The notes under the pieces are model-generated. The model searched no databases, was not told the origin of the DNA, and worked only from the letters and a program-made list of their open reading frames with translations. 48,283 nucleotides of DNA from Deltaproteobacteria bacterium (GTDB lineage Bacteria > Myxococcota_A > Polyangia > Polyangiales > Polyangiaceae), in assembly GCA_016218915.1 (NCBI GenBank), contig JACRCQ010000018.1, forward strand, positions 1 to 48,283, given 5' to 3'. This document shows, piece after piece, positions 8,536-16,467 of this stretch. The translations under genes and the position numbers were made by a program. Position 1 is the first letter of the stretch. Every line of letters begins with the position of its first letter.

Positions 8536-9654
8536 ATGGCTACGAAAGACCGCGTGAACGATCTCATCGAACCTGATTCGAAGCCCTCGGGACAGCCCTC
8601 GCTGATTGAAGTGCACGAGTCGTGGCTCGACCCGAAGGAGGTGGCTGCGCGCGGGGACACCCTTCCCACCATGCGCCCTCCGGCGATCACGCTGCCGGAT
8701 GAGGAGCTGCTGGACGACGACGAATCCTTCCCTGACATGGAAGGGGTCACGATGCCGCAGCTGCGCAAGCTGCTCGGCTCGTTCGACGAGGAATCGCTCC
8801 TTGCGGAGCTGTCGGTGCCAGCGCTGGAGGAGCCGGAGGAGCAACCACGGCCAGCTCGCAGATCGAGCCACCCGCCCCGTCGGACGACCACATCTCCGCC
8901 AGCGCGGATGCCGTCCCAGCTCGATTTGTCGCTGCTGCCCGTGTTCGAGGATCTTCCCATCGACGCGCGACGCATGTTCCTGGACAGCTGCAGGGAGCAC
9001 CGCCTGGCGACCACGGGGAGATTCGATCGCTTCGACACGATCCTGGTCACGCAGGGGGCGGTGCGAGTTGCGCATCCGAGCGAGGTAGGACGGCCGGTGG
9101 TCTTTGGCCCTGCAGATCTGGTGACCCGGCGCGCTTCTACCTCCGTGGGTGCGCCTCCTACGATAGTGGGCGCGCGCCCGCATACGGTAGTGCTGGTATG
9201 GCAGCAAGGCGCCGTGGAGCGAACGGTTGCACTGTGTCCCTGGTTCGGAGACGCCCTGGCCGAAGAGGGAGATCGTCTGCAGACCTTCCTGGCCTTGGCG
9301 CGAAGCCAGACGCGTGCTTTCTGGCGCGAGACAGCGACGCTCTCGCGGCTGACGCGATTCGAGTTCCGATACCTGCCGCCGCATGCGCGGCTCCAGGATC
9401 GAGGCACAGCCGTGCGATCGCTCGCCTATGTTGGGACGGGCGAGATCGAGCTGATCGACGACGGCGCGGTGGTGGGTCGGGTGGCTGCAGGGGATATCGT
9501 GTTCGGACCGCAAGTGCTTGCGCACGCTCCTGCACCCATGTTGGCCCGTGCGTCGAGCGCGGGTGCGGCGGTGCTGCTTGCGGACACGGAGGTGACGGCT
9601 GCGGCGTTGGACGGTTTGCCCTTGCTGGCGGCGCAGCTGAAGGGAACTTCGTAG
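8536..9654 (+). CDS. Cytoplasmic protein with cyclic-nucleotide-binding-like (cupin-fold) region
   Basis: 372 residues. The ATG at 8536 is chosen because GGAGGAGG lies directly upstream and the open frame before it has no protein character. The first 130 residues are acidic and Pro/Arg-rich, probably disordered, with a stretch reading DDDESFPDMEGVTMPQLRKLL. From about residue 140 on, a pattern of short strands and turns (RFDRFDTILVTQGAVRVAHPSE, SLAYVGTGEIELIDDGAVVGRVAAGDIVFG) resembles cNMP-binding/Crp-like jelly rolls, present perhaps twice. No helix-turn-helix and no signal peptide are seen. A regulator role, for example controlling a partner by ligand binding, is inference. Confidence 0.75.
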   Translation: MATKDRVNDLIEPDSKPSGQPSLIEVHESWLDPKEVAARGDTLPTMRPPAITLPDEELLDDDESFPDMEGVTMPQLRKLLGSFDEESLLAELSVPALEEPEEQPRPARRSSHPPRRTTTSPPARMPSQLDLSLLPVFEDLPIDARRMFLDSCREHRLATTGRFDRFDTILVTQGAVRVAHPSEVGRPVVFGPADLVTRRASTSVGAPPTIVGARPHTVVLVWQQGAVERTVALCPWFGDALAEEGDRLQTFLALARSQTRAFWRETATLSRLTRFEFRYLPPHARLQDRGTAVRSLAYVGTGEIELIDDGAVVGRVAAGDIVFGPQVLAHAPAPMLARASSAGAAVLLADTEVTAAALDGLPLLAAQLKGTS

Positions 9655-9743
9655 TACACGTTCTCGACGTGCGCGCATCCTCGCCGAGAAGCGCGATTGC
9701 AGCGTTTGTCCATGGCCGGTATGCTGGTGCTCGAGGTGAATCC

Positions 9744-11231
9744 ATGAGCCGAAGAGCGCTGGCAGCGGTAGTGCTGATCGCAGGCCTGGCAGGGTGCAGC
9801 TCCGACGATGCGAGCACCAACTCCACGCCCGCTCCGGGCCAGGACAGCGGGACCGACGCGGTCGGGACCGACGCGGGCGGAGCGGCTGGCGATGGCGCAA
9901 CGGCCAAGGATGGTTCGCAGGATGGACCCAAGCCCGAGGGTGGCGCTGGCAAGGATGGCGGAGGCGGTCAGGGCGGTGCTCCTGACGGTGGAGATGCTGC
10001 GACCGAGGCAGAGGCAGACGCCCCGGCCGGACCGCCGACCGTGCTCTTCCCGCGGACGTCCATCGAGGCTTCCGAGCTGGCGATCCTGGTGAACGACGAC
10101 GATCCGCAGTCGGTCGCAGTGGCGGACTATTACCAAAAGGCGCGGGGCGTGCCTCCAGCGAACGTGATTCATGTCAAGGCGCCCTTGGCGAACAACTGGC
10201 CGCAGGCTGACTTCATCGCGGCCAAGGTGCAGGTGGACAGCACAGTCCCGGCTGGCGTGCAGGCTTATGCGATCAGCTGGACGAAACCCTACCTGGTGGA
10301 CTGCATGTCGGTGGTGAGCGCGTTCGCGCTCGGCTTTGACACCAAGTACTGCAACACCAAGGGAGGGTGCCAGCCCACAGCCGCTGTGGACTACTACGAC
10401 TCGGACTCGACCCACCCCTTCACCGATCACCAGATTCGCCCTGCGATGATGCTGGTGGGTGCGGACACGGACAAGTCCAAGGCGGTCATCGACAAGGGCG
10501 CGGCTGCCGATGCGACGTTCCCGACCGGAGACGGGTACTTCCTACGAACGACCGACACGGCGCGAAGCGTGCGGTACCCTGACTTCCAGAGCACGGTACA
10601 GGAGTGGACGCACGCGGACGGGCTCACGCTCCAGTACCTGGACAACAGTGGTGGGACTGGGTCGAACGTGATCGAGAACAAGAGCAATGTGCTGTTCTAT
10701 CTGACCGGACTGGCCAGCGTGCCGTCGATCGACACGCTCCAGTACCTTCCCGGAGCGGTGGCGGACCATCTGACTTCCTACGGGGGGCAGGTGCCGACGA
10801 GCGGGCAGATGAGCATTGCGAAGTGGCTGGAAGCAGGGGCGACGGCGAGCTTCGGAACCGTGGTGGAGCCCTGCAACTACCAGCAGAAGTTCCCTGTGGC
10901 GAGCAAGCTGCTCCACCACTACTTCCGCGGCGAAACCATCCTGGAGGCGTACTGGAAGTCGGTGCACTGGCCGGGAGAAGGGAACTTTGCCGGCGAGCCG
11001 CTGGCAAAGCCCTGGGGCTCCAAGGCGAGCTTCGCTGCGGACACGCTCACGATCGAGACGACGATCCTGCGCCCGAACGTCACCTACGAGCTGAGGTCAG
11101 CGCCAGCCGCGACCGGGCCGTGGACCGTGGTCGTAGCGGGCATCGTGGTGACGCAGTACCAGTTCAAGACCATCACGCACCAGCCTGCGACGGCGGCGTT
11201 CTACAAGCTGGTGGAGGCTGGGCAGCCGTAG
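9744..11231 (+). CDS. TIGR03790-family lipoprotein
   Basis: 495 residues with a lipobox GLAGC (Cys18) and GAGG upstream of the ATG. Residues 19-95 are a Gly/Asp/Ala linker. The folded part begins at LFPRTSIEASELAILVNDDDPQSVAVADYYQKARGVPPANVIHV, which matches the characteristic start of the TIGR03790 family (a large uncharacterised bacterial family). Later features such as QAYAISWTKPYLVDC, MMLVGADTDKSKAVIDKG and FYLTGLASVP agree with it. A C-terminal fibronectin-like segment (NVTYELRSAPAATGPWTVV) follows. Biochemical function is not known for the family. An open reading of this frame exists upstream of 9744 but belongs to the previous gene's other frame. Confidence 0.85.
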   Translation: MSRRALAAVVLIAGLAGCSSDDASTNSTPAPGQDSGTDAVGTDAGGAAGDGATAKDGSQDGPKPEGGAGKDGGGGQGGAPDGGDAATEAEADAPAGPPTVLFPRTSIEASELAILVNDDDPQSVAVADYYQKARGVPPANVIHVKAPLANNWPQADFIAAKVQVDSTVPAGVQAYAISWTKPYLVDCMSVVSAFALGFDTKYCNTKGGCQPTAAVDYYDSDSTHPFTDHQIRPAMMLVGADTDKSKAVIDKGAAADATFPTGDGYFLRTTDTARSVRYPDFQSTVQEWTHADGLTLQYLDNSGGTGSNVIENKSNVLFYLTGLASVPSIDTLQYLPGAVADHLTSYGGQVPTSGQMSIAKWLEAGATASFGTVVEPCNYQQKFPVASKLLHHYFRGETILEAYWKSVHWPGEGNFAGEPLAKPWGSKASFAADTLTIETTILRPNVTYELRSAPAATGPWTVVVAGIVVTQYQFKTITHQPATAAFYKLVEAGQP

Positions 11232-11248
11232 CGTCATCTGCAGGGGCA

Positions 11249-11580
11249 TGCCCAAGTAGAGCACCGATTCCTTGTGACGTCTGGTTGCCTTGGGAGACCA
11301 GAGGCGGGCTTGTTCACCTCCCCCCTCACGACACGCGGCGATCCGCACTCGCCCCCTCCTCACCGCCGCGTCCCATGTGTGCGGCGTGGTGGCGGGAGGA
11401 GAGGGCTACAAGTTGCTCAGCGCCCGCACGCTTCGGCCCCTCTCCTGCCGCCGCAATGGGTTGTCGTGGGATGCGGCGGATCAGGAGAGGGGCTCGCCCG
11501 GATCGTCAGCTCAGGGCGGGGGTGAGGTGATCAACCTCGACGCGGGTTCAACCCCAAGAATCGGTGCTGAGCATGGCCTG
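11249..11580. repeat. Non-coding repeat element with imperfect terminal inverted repeats and an internal hairpin
   Basis: This occupies most of the 374-base gap between the convergent TIGR03790-family and MscL genes. The left end carries AGCACCGATTCCTTG (11260-11274); the right end carries its imperfect inverse, with GAATCGGTGCT at 11558-11568. Inside these are C-rich/G-rich arms (TTCACCTCCCCCCTCAC near 11312 and GGGGGTGAGGTGATCAA near 11518) and a long central hairpin. No protein gene in it is convincing. Similar C-rich arms and a short hairpin recur at 22450-22500. I interpret it as a dispersed intergenic element, possibly MITE-like; its mobility is unproven. Confidence 0.5.
11436..11493. 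repeat. Long hairpin, 20 paired bases with a two-base bulge
   Basis: GCCCCTCTCCTG (11436-11447) pairs with CAGGAGAGGGGC (11482-11493), and CCGCCGCA (11448-11455) pairs with TGCGGCGG (11472-11479). Two unpaired bases (11480-11481) and a 16-base loop complete it. It lies between two convergent genes and could block transcription from both sides, but it has no T-run. Confidence 0.75.
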
Positions 11581-11605
11581 TGGACTCATCTTCCTTCGCT
11601 CTTGA

Positions 11606-12046
11606 TCACGCCAGCTCAGCCGTGCACTCCGGGCACTTCGAGGCCTTGTCAGGAATGCTCTTGGTGCACTTGGGGCAGTCCTTCATCGCGGGAGCGGGCG
11701 CAGGCGGGTACAGCTTGTTGACGGCCCGCACGAGGAAGAACACGACCACAGCCACGATGAGGAAGGTGAGGATCGTGTTGAGGAACAAGCCGTAGCGCAG
11801 GGTCGAAGCACCTGCGGCCTTGGCAAGCTCGAGCGTGGCGTACGGCCCAGGGGTCTTTGCGCCATCCTTGAGGACCACGAAGAAGTTCGCAAAGTCCACT
11901 CCGCCCGTGAGCACACCGACCGGCGGCATGATGATGTCGTCGACCACGGACTTGACCACTGCGCCGAACGCACCGCCGATGATGACGCCCACCGCCAGGT
12001 CGACCACATTGCCGCGGAGGGCGAACTTCTTGAAGTCCTGGAACAT
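11606..12046 (-). CDS. mscL: Large-conductance mechanosensitive channel MscL with C-terminal zinc ribbon
   Basis: 146 residues. The N-terminus FQDFKKFALRGNVVDLAVGVIIGGAFGAVVKSVVDDIIMP is the diagnostic MscL signature: an amphipathic helix and TM1 (about 14-37) with the Gly/Ala packing face of the pore. TM2 is about 85-108 (YGLFLNTILTFLIVAVVVFFLV). The usual charged C-terminal bundle is replaced by a Pro/Ala hinge and a zinc ribbon, C124-x2-C127 and C138-x2-C141. It opens at near-lytic membrane tension to release solutes on hypo-osmotic shock. The start is 12 bp after the stop of the Cys-rich lipoprotein gene, suggesting one transcript. Similar zinc-ribbon tails occur in other bacterial MscL proteins. 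Confidence 0.97.
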   Translation of the reverse strand: MFQDFKKFALRGNVVDLAVGVIIGGAFGAVVKSVVDDIIMPPVGVLTGGVDFANFFVVLKDGAKTPGPYATLELAKAAGASTLRYGLFLNTILTFLIVAVVVFFLVRAVNKLYPPAPAPAMKDCPKCTKSIPDKASKCPECTAELA

Positions 12047-12058
12047 GAGGCTCCTCGT

Positions 12059-12682
12059 CTAGTTCGCTGGCAGGCCGCTGCACACAGTGAATGCCGGATC
12101 GCAGTTCTGGGCGCGGCAATCCTTGCAGGGCTGGCTGTTGGAATCCGCAATGCACTGAACCATGCACTTGGATGCCGCGCACTTGATCTCGGCGCCGAAG
12201 CACGTCGCACATGCGTCCGAGATGCCGGTCTGCTGGATGATGCAGTTCTTGGTCGCAGGGTCGGCGCCCATGTTGCTCTTGGCGCAGTCGCCAACCTTGG
12301 TCTGGAAGTCGGTCGAACCCTGGATGATCGCCAAGTCCGCCGTGTTGGTGCATGCACCAGACCCGGCCTCGAAGGGCGCGTCGCCGCCGGTCTCCACAGG
12401 CGCGTCGAGATCGCCGCCGTCCTCCGATGTGCCGCCTGTGCCAGCGGTCCCAGCGCTGCCTCCTACACCTCCGGTTCCTGACGTGCCAGCGCTTCCGCCC
12501 GTGGCCGTACCCGCTGCGCCGCCGGTCCCAGCGCCGCCGGTCCCAGCAGCGCCTGCGGTTCCGCCGGATCCTCCTGTTGCCGGGTTTCCTCCCCCAGGTG
12601 ACGAATCACTGGAGCTGCAAGCCACGAACCCCACAGAAGCAATCGCAACGATCACACCCGCAACGAAGAAGCAGCGTCGCAT
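12059..12682 (-). CDS. Cys-rich lipoprotein with Gly/Thr/Ala linker
   Basis: 207 residues from ATG 12682, with GFVAC lipobox (Cys22). A Gly-rich GGTAG-type linker covers about 30-85. The C-terminal ~95 residues hold 12 Cys (CATC, IKCAASKCMVQC, PCKDCRAQNC), enough for six disulfides, so the domain should be folded outside the cytoplasm. Similar disulfide-rich domains follow Gly-rich linkers in many Polyangia lipoproteins, but I cannot name the family. A longer reading from 12742 would put 20 residues before the signal peptide and is unlikely. It lies 12 bp upstream of mscL. Confidence 0.85.
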   Translation of the reverse strand: MRRCFFVAGVIVAIASVGFVACSSSDSSPGGGNPATGGSGGTAGAAGTGGAGTGGAAGTATGGSAGTSGTGGVGGSAGTAGTGGTSEDGGDLDAPVETGGDAPFEAGSGACTNTADLAIIQGSTDFQTKVGDCAKSNMGADPATKNCIIQQTGISDACATCFGAEIKCAASKCMVQCIADSNSQPCKDCRAQNCDPAFTVCSGLPAN

Positions 12683-12773
12683 GAGATATCCCTTTCCCTG
12701 GCATACAAGCTGAGGTGGCATGTCTGCCGCACGAAGCAACATCCGTCAAGACCGCGCCCGACAACCCCGGCCG

Positions 12774-13289
12774 TCACTTCAGGGGGATGTCCGTGAAGTT
12801 CCAGTAGTTGAGCCCCTTCTTGACGACCTTCCCTTCGTGCAGGTCGATCGGGCTCCAGGTCTCGTCGATGGGAGGGAAGATCAACGTGAATTCGAGCGTG
12901 CCCCCTGGGGGGACCTTATTCTTGTTCGGGCTGATTGCAAGGCCGGTCGCAGAGCGAAGCTCGAGCGTGCGCGTCTGATCGGCTGCCTCGATGAAGAACG
13001 TCTCGGGCTGCCCGGGCGGAGCCGTCGAAAGCTCGGCGGTCTGGCGATCCTTGTTGCGGTACTTGACGGTCACTCGCGTCTCGGTCGGAGTAAGGGCGAT
13101 CTGGCTGATTCGCAAGGTCGGGTCATTGTCGCAGGGGAAATCCATGTTGTAGATGCGATCGCCGGCCTTGGGCTTGGCCGTGGAGGTCACCGGGGTGTTC
13201 TCCTTGGACTCGCTTGACGTGGGAAGCTTGCAGCAGCCGGTGACAGCGAGTGCGGCAGCAGCGACGACCAGTATGCGGACCATGAGCAT
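12774..13289 (-). CDS. 'CCKLP' lipoprotein, paralogue 1
   Basis: 171 residues, lipobox VTGC (Cys19) followed by CKLPTSS. GAGG lies 4 bases before the ATG at 13289. The mature part is an all-beta, immunoglobulin-like domain (RISQIALTPTETRVTVKYRN ... PGGTLEFTLIFPPIDETW) ending in DLHEGKVVKKGLNYWNFTDIPLK. The gene at 15903-16373 is a clear paralogue, sharing FFIEAADQTR and the whole C-terminal block FPPIDxxWSPIDLHEG, at DNA level as well. No family recognised. The two copies bracket the IgGFc-binding-like gene and a third lipoprotein, suggesting a local duplication and a shared function in that surface locus. Confidence 0.85.
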   Translation of the reverse strand: MLMVRILVVAAAALAVTGCCKLPTSSESKENTPVTSTAKPKAGDRIYNMDFPCDNDPTLRISQIALTPTETRVTVKYRNKDRQTAELSTAPPGQPETFFIEAADQTRTLELRSATGLAISPNKNKVPPGGTLEFTLIFPPIDETWSPIDLHEGKVVKKGLNYWNFTDIPLK

Positions 13290-13379
13290 GATGACCTCGT
13301 TGGATTGGGCGAACGGCGCATCCTATCGGATCTGCACCGCTCATAGCGAGCGCCGTCGAACGATCGACCGGCTGTGGAT

Positions 13380-13976
13380 TCAGGGACTGACGTGAAGCAC
13401 GAAAGGCTTGGACAACGTCAGCCCGACCTGCAGCACGAAGGAGTACTCCCCTGGCTTGACCCCACCGCGGGCCACGAACTTGTAGTGGAATCGCGCTGTC
13501 TCGCCAGGCCCCAGCGAATCCCACTTGTCGTCCTTGATCTCCTCGATCGTCTCCTTGAAGCCGTTGTGAGGCTTTCCGTTGACGAGCAGCACGGACTTCT
13601 CGAGCCCCGCGTGAATCGGCTGGGCTCCGGTGTTCGTCACGTCGAACGTGAGCATCAGATCCTTGGCCTCGGCCGACGTCATCTCGGTCTTGGGCCCGGA
13701 TACCTTGACGGTGATGGGGAGGACCTGTGCCGGCACCGCATCCTCGGGCGCCGCAACAGGCGACAGTGCGGCGGTCGCAGAGGGCTTGGACTCAGGCGCG
13801 GACACTGGGGCAGAAGAGGGTCTCGGTTTCGCTGCCTCGGCCTTGTCCGTAGCCGGTGGAGCGCTCGGCGACTGCGCCGCTCCTGCGCCACAGGCAGCTG
13901 CGAGCGCAGCGATCACGAGGAGGCTGGCATGAGCTTGCACGCAGCGAGTTTCCGATGGATGCGTGCGCGACGTCAA
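13380..13976 (-). CDS. Lipoprotein with Ig-like/BsuPI-like beta domain
   Basis: 198 residues, lipobox LAAAC (Cys29), a Pro/Ala/Ser linker (about 35-85), then an Ig-like domain: LMLTFDVTNTGAQPIHAG, VLLVNGKPHNGFKETI, LGPGETARFHYKFVARGGVKPGEYSFVLQVG. This layout resembles BsuPI or other extracellular Ig-like domains used for protein contacts; assignment is tentative. It starts 13 bp after the stop of the IgGFc-binding-like gene on the same strand, so it is very likely in the same operon. Confidence 0.8.
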   Translation of the reverse strand: MTSRTHPSETRCVQAHASLLVIAALAAACGAGAAQSPSAPPATDKAEAAKPRPSSAPVSAPESKPSATAALSPVAAPEDAVPAQVLPITVKVSGPKTEMTSAEAKDLMLTFDVTNTGAQPIHAGLEKSVLLVNGKPHNGFKETIEEIKDDKWDSLGPGETARFHYKFVARGGVKPGEYSFVLQVGLTLSKPFVLHVSP

Positions 13977-13989
13977 GGCGTCTGCCGAG

Positions 13990-15816
13990 TCAGGGCTGGG
14001 GAACCGGCGCGATCATGTGAGCGTTGGCGCCACCCGGCATCTGGTAGCTCGTGTAGTTGCCGTAGCCGTAGGCTTGAACACCAATCGGCGCCGTGGAAGA
14101 AACGCGGTGCAGCCCGCCCGTGGGAAGAGCCAGGCGCGCGACGCTCATCCCGGAGCTGCCGATCGCGGTCCAGGAAGAACCTTGGACAGCAACGCCGTCG
14201 AGCATGACCGTCGCGCTCGATGGTGCGACGACGTTCACGTAGTTGGTCTCGTAGTCGACCGGCACGGCGAAGGTGTACGCGTCGCGGAACTGCTCCACGG
14301 CAACCACGTAGCTCTGGGATGGATCGCCCTTCTGATCCGGTGGCTGCGTGCTCGGATCCACGATCCCCGCGCCTGCCATGAAGGCGACCACGAGGATCTC
14401 CTTGTCGCCGCTCACCTTGAAGTCCACAGGCTGCATTCCGAGATCCAGCACCATGCCGGCGTCGAGCATCGCCTGGCCACCCGTCACCCCCGGGGCCGTG
14501 ATCGGAGGATCAAAGGTGACCTTGGTGTTGTTGACGTTGCCGATCACCCGGACGCGCTGCGACGGAGCCTTGATGCCGTTCGGCGCAGCAGGCAGCGACA
14601 CGACGTACTGCTTTCCGAGAGTCTCGGCAGGAGGCACGGTCTCCTCGAGGTGATCGCAAGCGGCCGTGTCGCTCGGGAAGTCGCGGCAAGGCATGCCCGA
14701 GATGACCTGCACTGGAGCGGATGCGGAGATCAACGTACCGCTCAGGTCGTCGGTCTCCAGGCTGCCACCGACCAGCTCGAGCACGTCGCCCGCTTGCATC
14801 GTGACCGAGGTCGACATGCCTGCATTCATCGCACCCAAGCCGCCTCCTGCGAGCGTGCTGCCCTTGAGCGTGAGTCCGACGTTGGTGTTGTCCTGGGTCG
14901 CCGTGATCACGATGTAGGAAGGCATCACGCCTTGGCCGTTGGAAGCCCAGCCAGGCGGCCCTGCGACCCGGTAGGTGCCCGTCAACGACGCGGTGGGCAG
15001 GAGCATCGAGGCATCGCTGGAGAAGGAGAAGCAGCCGATGGACGTGAGCGAGCTCGAGCAGTTCTGCAGCCCTGGGCATGCAGTCCAGCTCTTGCCAGGT
15101 GGGCCGTTGACGCCCTTGTACTCGATCGGGTTGAACTGGAAGACAGCGATCGCCCGCGTGGAGGACAGATGGTAGGCGCCTTTGTTCTCCCTGACGCTGG
15201 AGGTCGGTGCCGTGGCAGTGCCGCACGTGTCGGTGTCAGCACCCTTGAGGCTGGCGACCCAGGGAAGGTAGATCGGCTCGCTTGCGCCTGGGGCCACGTT
15301 GATCTGCAGGTTGAATCCGCTGGGTCCGTTGACCTGCACGACGGCAGGAAGCGAGCCAGGATTCACGGCGAGGACCGCAAAGTCGAAGATGCTCCACACC
15401 AGGTTCGCAGTGACCGTGGGCCAGAACTCACAGCCGATGTTGGAGCGAAGCGAAGCTGCAGTAGCGCAGTCCTCAGGATCAGGAGGCGCACCGCCCGTGC
15501 CACCGGTGCCGGATGTGCCGGCGGTTCCCCCTGCGGCCGAGCCTCCGGCTCCAGCTGTGCCGCCGGTGCCCGCGGTTCCACCCAGGCCTGCGGTTCCACC
15601 CTCACCAGCGGTTCCACCCTGGCCGGCAGTCCCGCCGCTGCCCGCAGTGCCGCCTGTGGATGGATTTCCTGCGGTCCCTCCGGAGCCTGCGCCACCATCG
15701 GGCGAGCCGCCCTGACCGTTGTTGGCAAACAGCGAATTGTCGCTTCCTCCGCAGCTGCATGCGGCAACAAGGGTGGCTATGGAAAGGCTAGCGAACCACA
15801 GGGTGGCTGAACGCAT
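13990..15816 (-). CDS. IgGFc-binding-like surface lipoprotein
   Basis: 608 residues. Signal peptide with lipobox LVAAC (Cys20), a long Gly/Thr/Ala linker (about 33-110), then about 490 residues with the hallmarks of bacterial proteins related to the N-terminal IgGFc-binding domain: CEFWPTV, WSIFDFAVLAVNPGSLPAVVQVNGP, YLPWV, AYHLSSTRAIAVFQFNPIEYKG, GTYRVAG, and a C-terminal TAPIGVQAYGYG. These proteins are exported and thought to be adhesin-like; binding to immunoglobulin is not implied here. It is followed at 13 bp by an Ig-like lipoprotein gene and flanked by the two CCKLP paralogues. Confidence 0.88.
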   Translation of the reverse strand: MRSATLWFASLSIATLVAACSCGGSDNSLFANNGQGGSPDGGAGSGGTAGNPSTGGTAGSGGTAGQGGTAGEGGTAGLGGTAGTGGTAGAGGSAAGGTAGTSGTGGTGGAPPDPEDCATAASLRSNIGCEFWPTVTANLVWSIFDFAVLAVNPGSLPAVVQVNGPSGFNLQINVAPGASEPIYLPWVASLKGADTDTCGTATAPTSSVRENKGAYHLSSTRAIAVFQFNPIEYKGVNGPPGKSWTACPGLQNCSSSLTSIGCFSFSSDASMLLPTASLTGTYRVAGPPGWASNGQGVMPSYIVITATQDNTNVGLTLKGSTLAGGGLGAMNAGMSTSVTMQAGDVLELVGGSLETDDLSGTLISASAPVQVISGMPCRDFPSDTAACDHLEETVPPAETLGKQYVVSLPAAPNGIKAPSQRVRVIGNVNNTKVTFDPPITAPGVTGGQAMLDAGMVLDLGMQPVDFKVSGDKEILVVAFMAGAGIVDPSTQPPDQKGDPSQSYVVAVEQFRDAYTFAVPVDYETNYVNVVAPSSATVMLDGVAVQGSSWTAIGSSGMSVARLALPTGGLHRVSSTAPIGVQAYGYGNYTSYQMPGGANAHMIAPVPQP

Positions 15817-15902
15817 GGAAACCTCGGGGCAAGTCGGATGGGTCAGGAAATGCGGCAGGTGATACGTGCGTGGAAGTGAAGATCTGCCTCGCTATCGATG
15901 GT

Positions 15903-16373
15903 TCACCGCAGCGGGACGTCGGTGAAGACCCAGTAGTTGACCCCCTTCTTCACCAGCTCGCCTTCGTGCAGATCAATCGGGCTCCACGATGCGTCGATGG
16001 GGGGGAAGTAGAGGGTGAATTCCTGGGTCGCGCCTGGGGCGACGCGATCTCGCACCGGGCCGTAGGAGATGCCCGTTGCCCGCACCAGCCCGTGACGTCG
16101 CGTCTGATCGGCTGCCTCGATGAAGAACGTGTCCATGTGTCCCGGAGGCGCGGTCGAGATCGTGGTCGCCTGCGTGCTGGTGTTCTGGAAGCGGAGCTTG
16201 ACGCGTGTTTCCTTGGAGTTGACGACGACCTGGGTGATGCGCAGGCCCGGCATGTTGTCGGCCGGGAAGTTCATGTTGTAGACCTTCTCGGTCGGGGCCG
16301 TGGAGGGGAGCTTGCAGCAGCCGGCGACCACGAGCACGGCGAGCAGCGCGACAATGTGGCTGAATCGAAGCAT
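15903..16373 (-). CDS. 'CCKLP' lipoprotein, paralogue 2
   Basis: 156 residues from ATG 16373, which has GGGAGG seven bases upstream; an open reading that continues to 16700 has no protein character. Lipobox VAGC (Cys19) then CKLPST. The mature domain is all-beta and parallels the paralogue at 12774-13289, with FFIEAADQTR in the middle and FPPIDASWSPIDLHEGELVKKGVNYW at the end. The N-terminal part after the lipobox is shorter than in paralogue 1. Function unknown; likely a periplasmic or outer-membrane partner of the surrounding surface proteins. Confidence 0.85.
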   Translation of the reverse strand: MLRFSHIVALLAVLVVAGCCKLPSTAPTEKVYNMNFPADNMPGLRITQVVVNSKETRVKLRFQNTSTQATTISTAPPGHMDTFFIEAADQTRRHGLVRATGISYGPVRDRVAPGATQEFTLYFPPIDASWSPIDLHEGELVKKGVNYWVFTDVPLR

Positions 16374-16430
16374 GAGGGACCTCCCATCGGACGGCTGAGG
16401 AGGCGCGATCGTACAGGAATGGAGTGGGCT

Positions 16431-16460
16431 TTGCCAGACGCGCCCGGTTCGCGCTACCCT
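16431..16460 (+). promoter_or_regulatory. Sigma-70-like promoter on the start codon (leaderless)
   Basis: TTGCCA at 16431-16436 and TACCCT at 16455-16460 are separated by 18 bp. The ATG at 16468 begins 7 bases after the -10 box, where transcription would start. No Shine-Dalgarno sequence is present between them. The same layout occurs at 32613-32642 and, on the minus strand, at 32531-32560. Confidence 0.55.
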
Positions 16461-16467
16461 GCGCGGC

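Noticed and set aside
11256..11570. tRNA-like words GTAGAGCACC and GGGTTCAACCCC
   Set aside because: They are about 280 bases apart, there is no acceptor stem or cloverleaf and no CCA end; better explained by the repeat element.
12430..12600. Gly/Thr-coding DNA repeats (also at about 15500-15700, 21780-22250 and 23510-23900) as separate mobile repeats
   Set aside because: They are low-complexity codon repeats within open genes, explained by the protein linkers.
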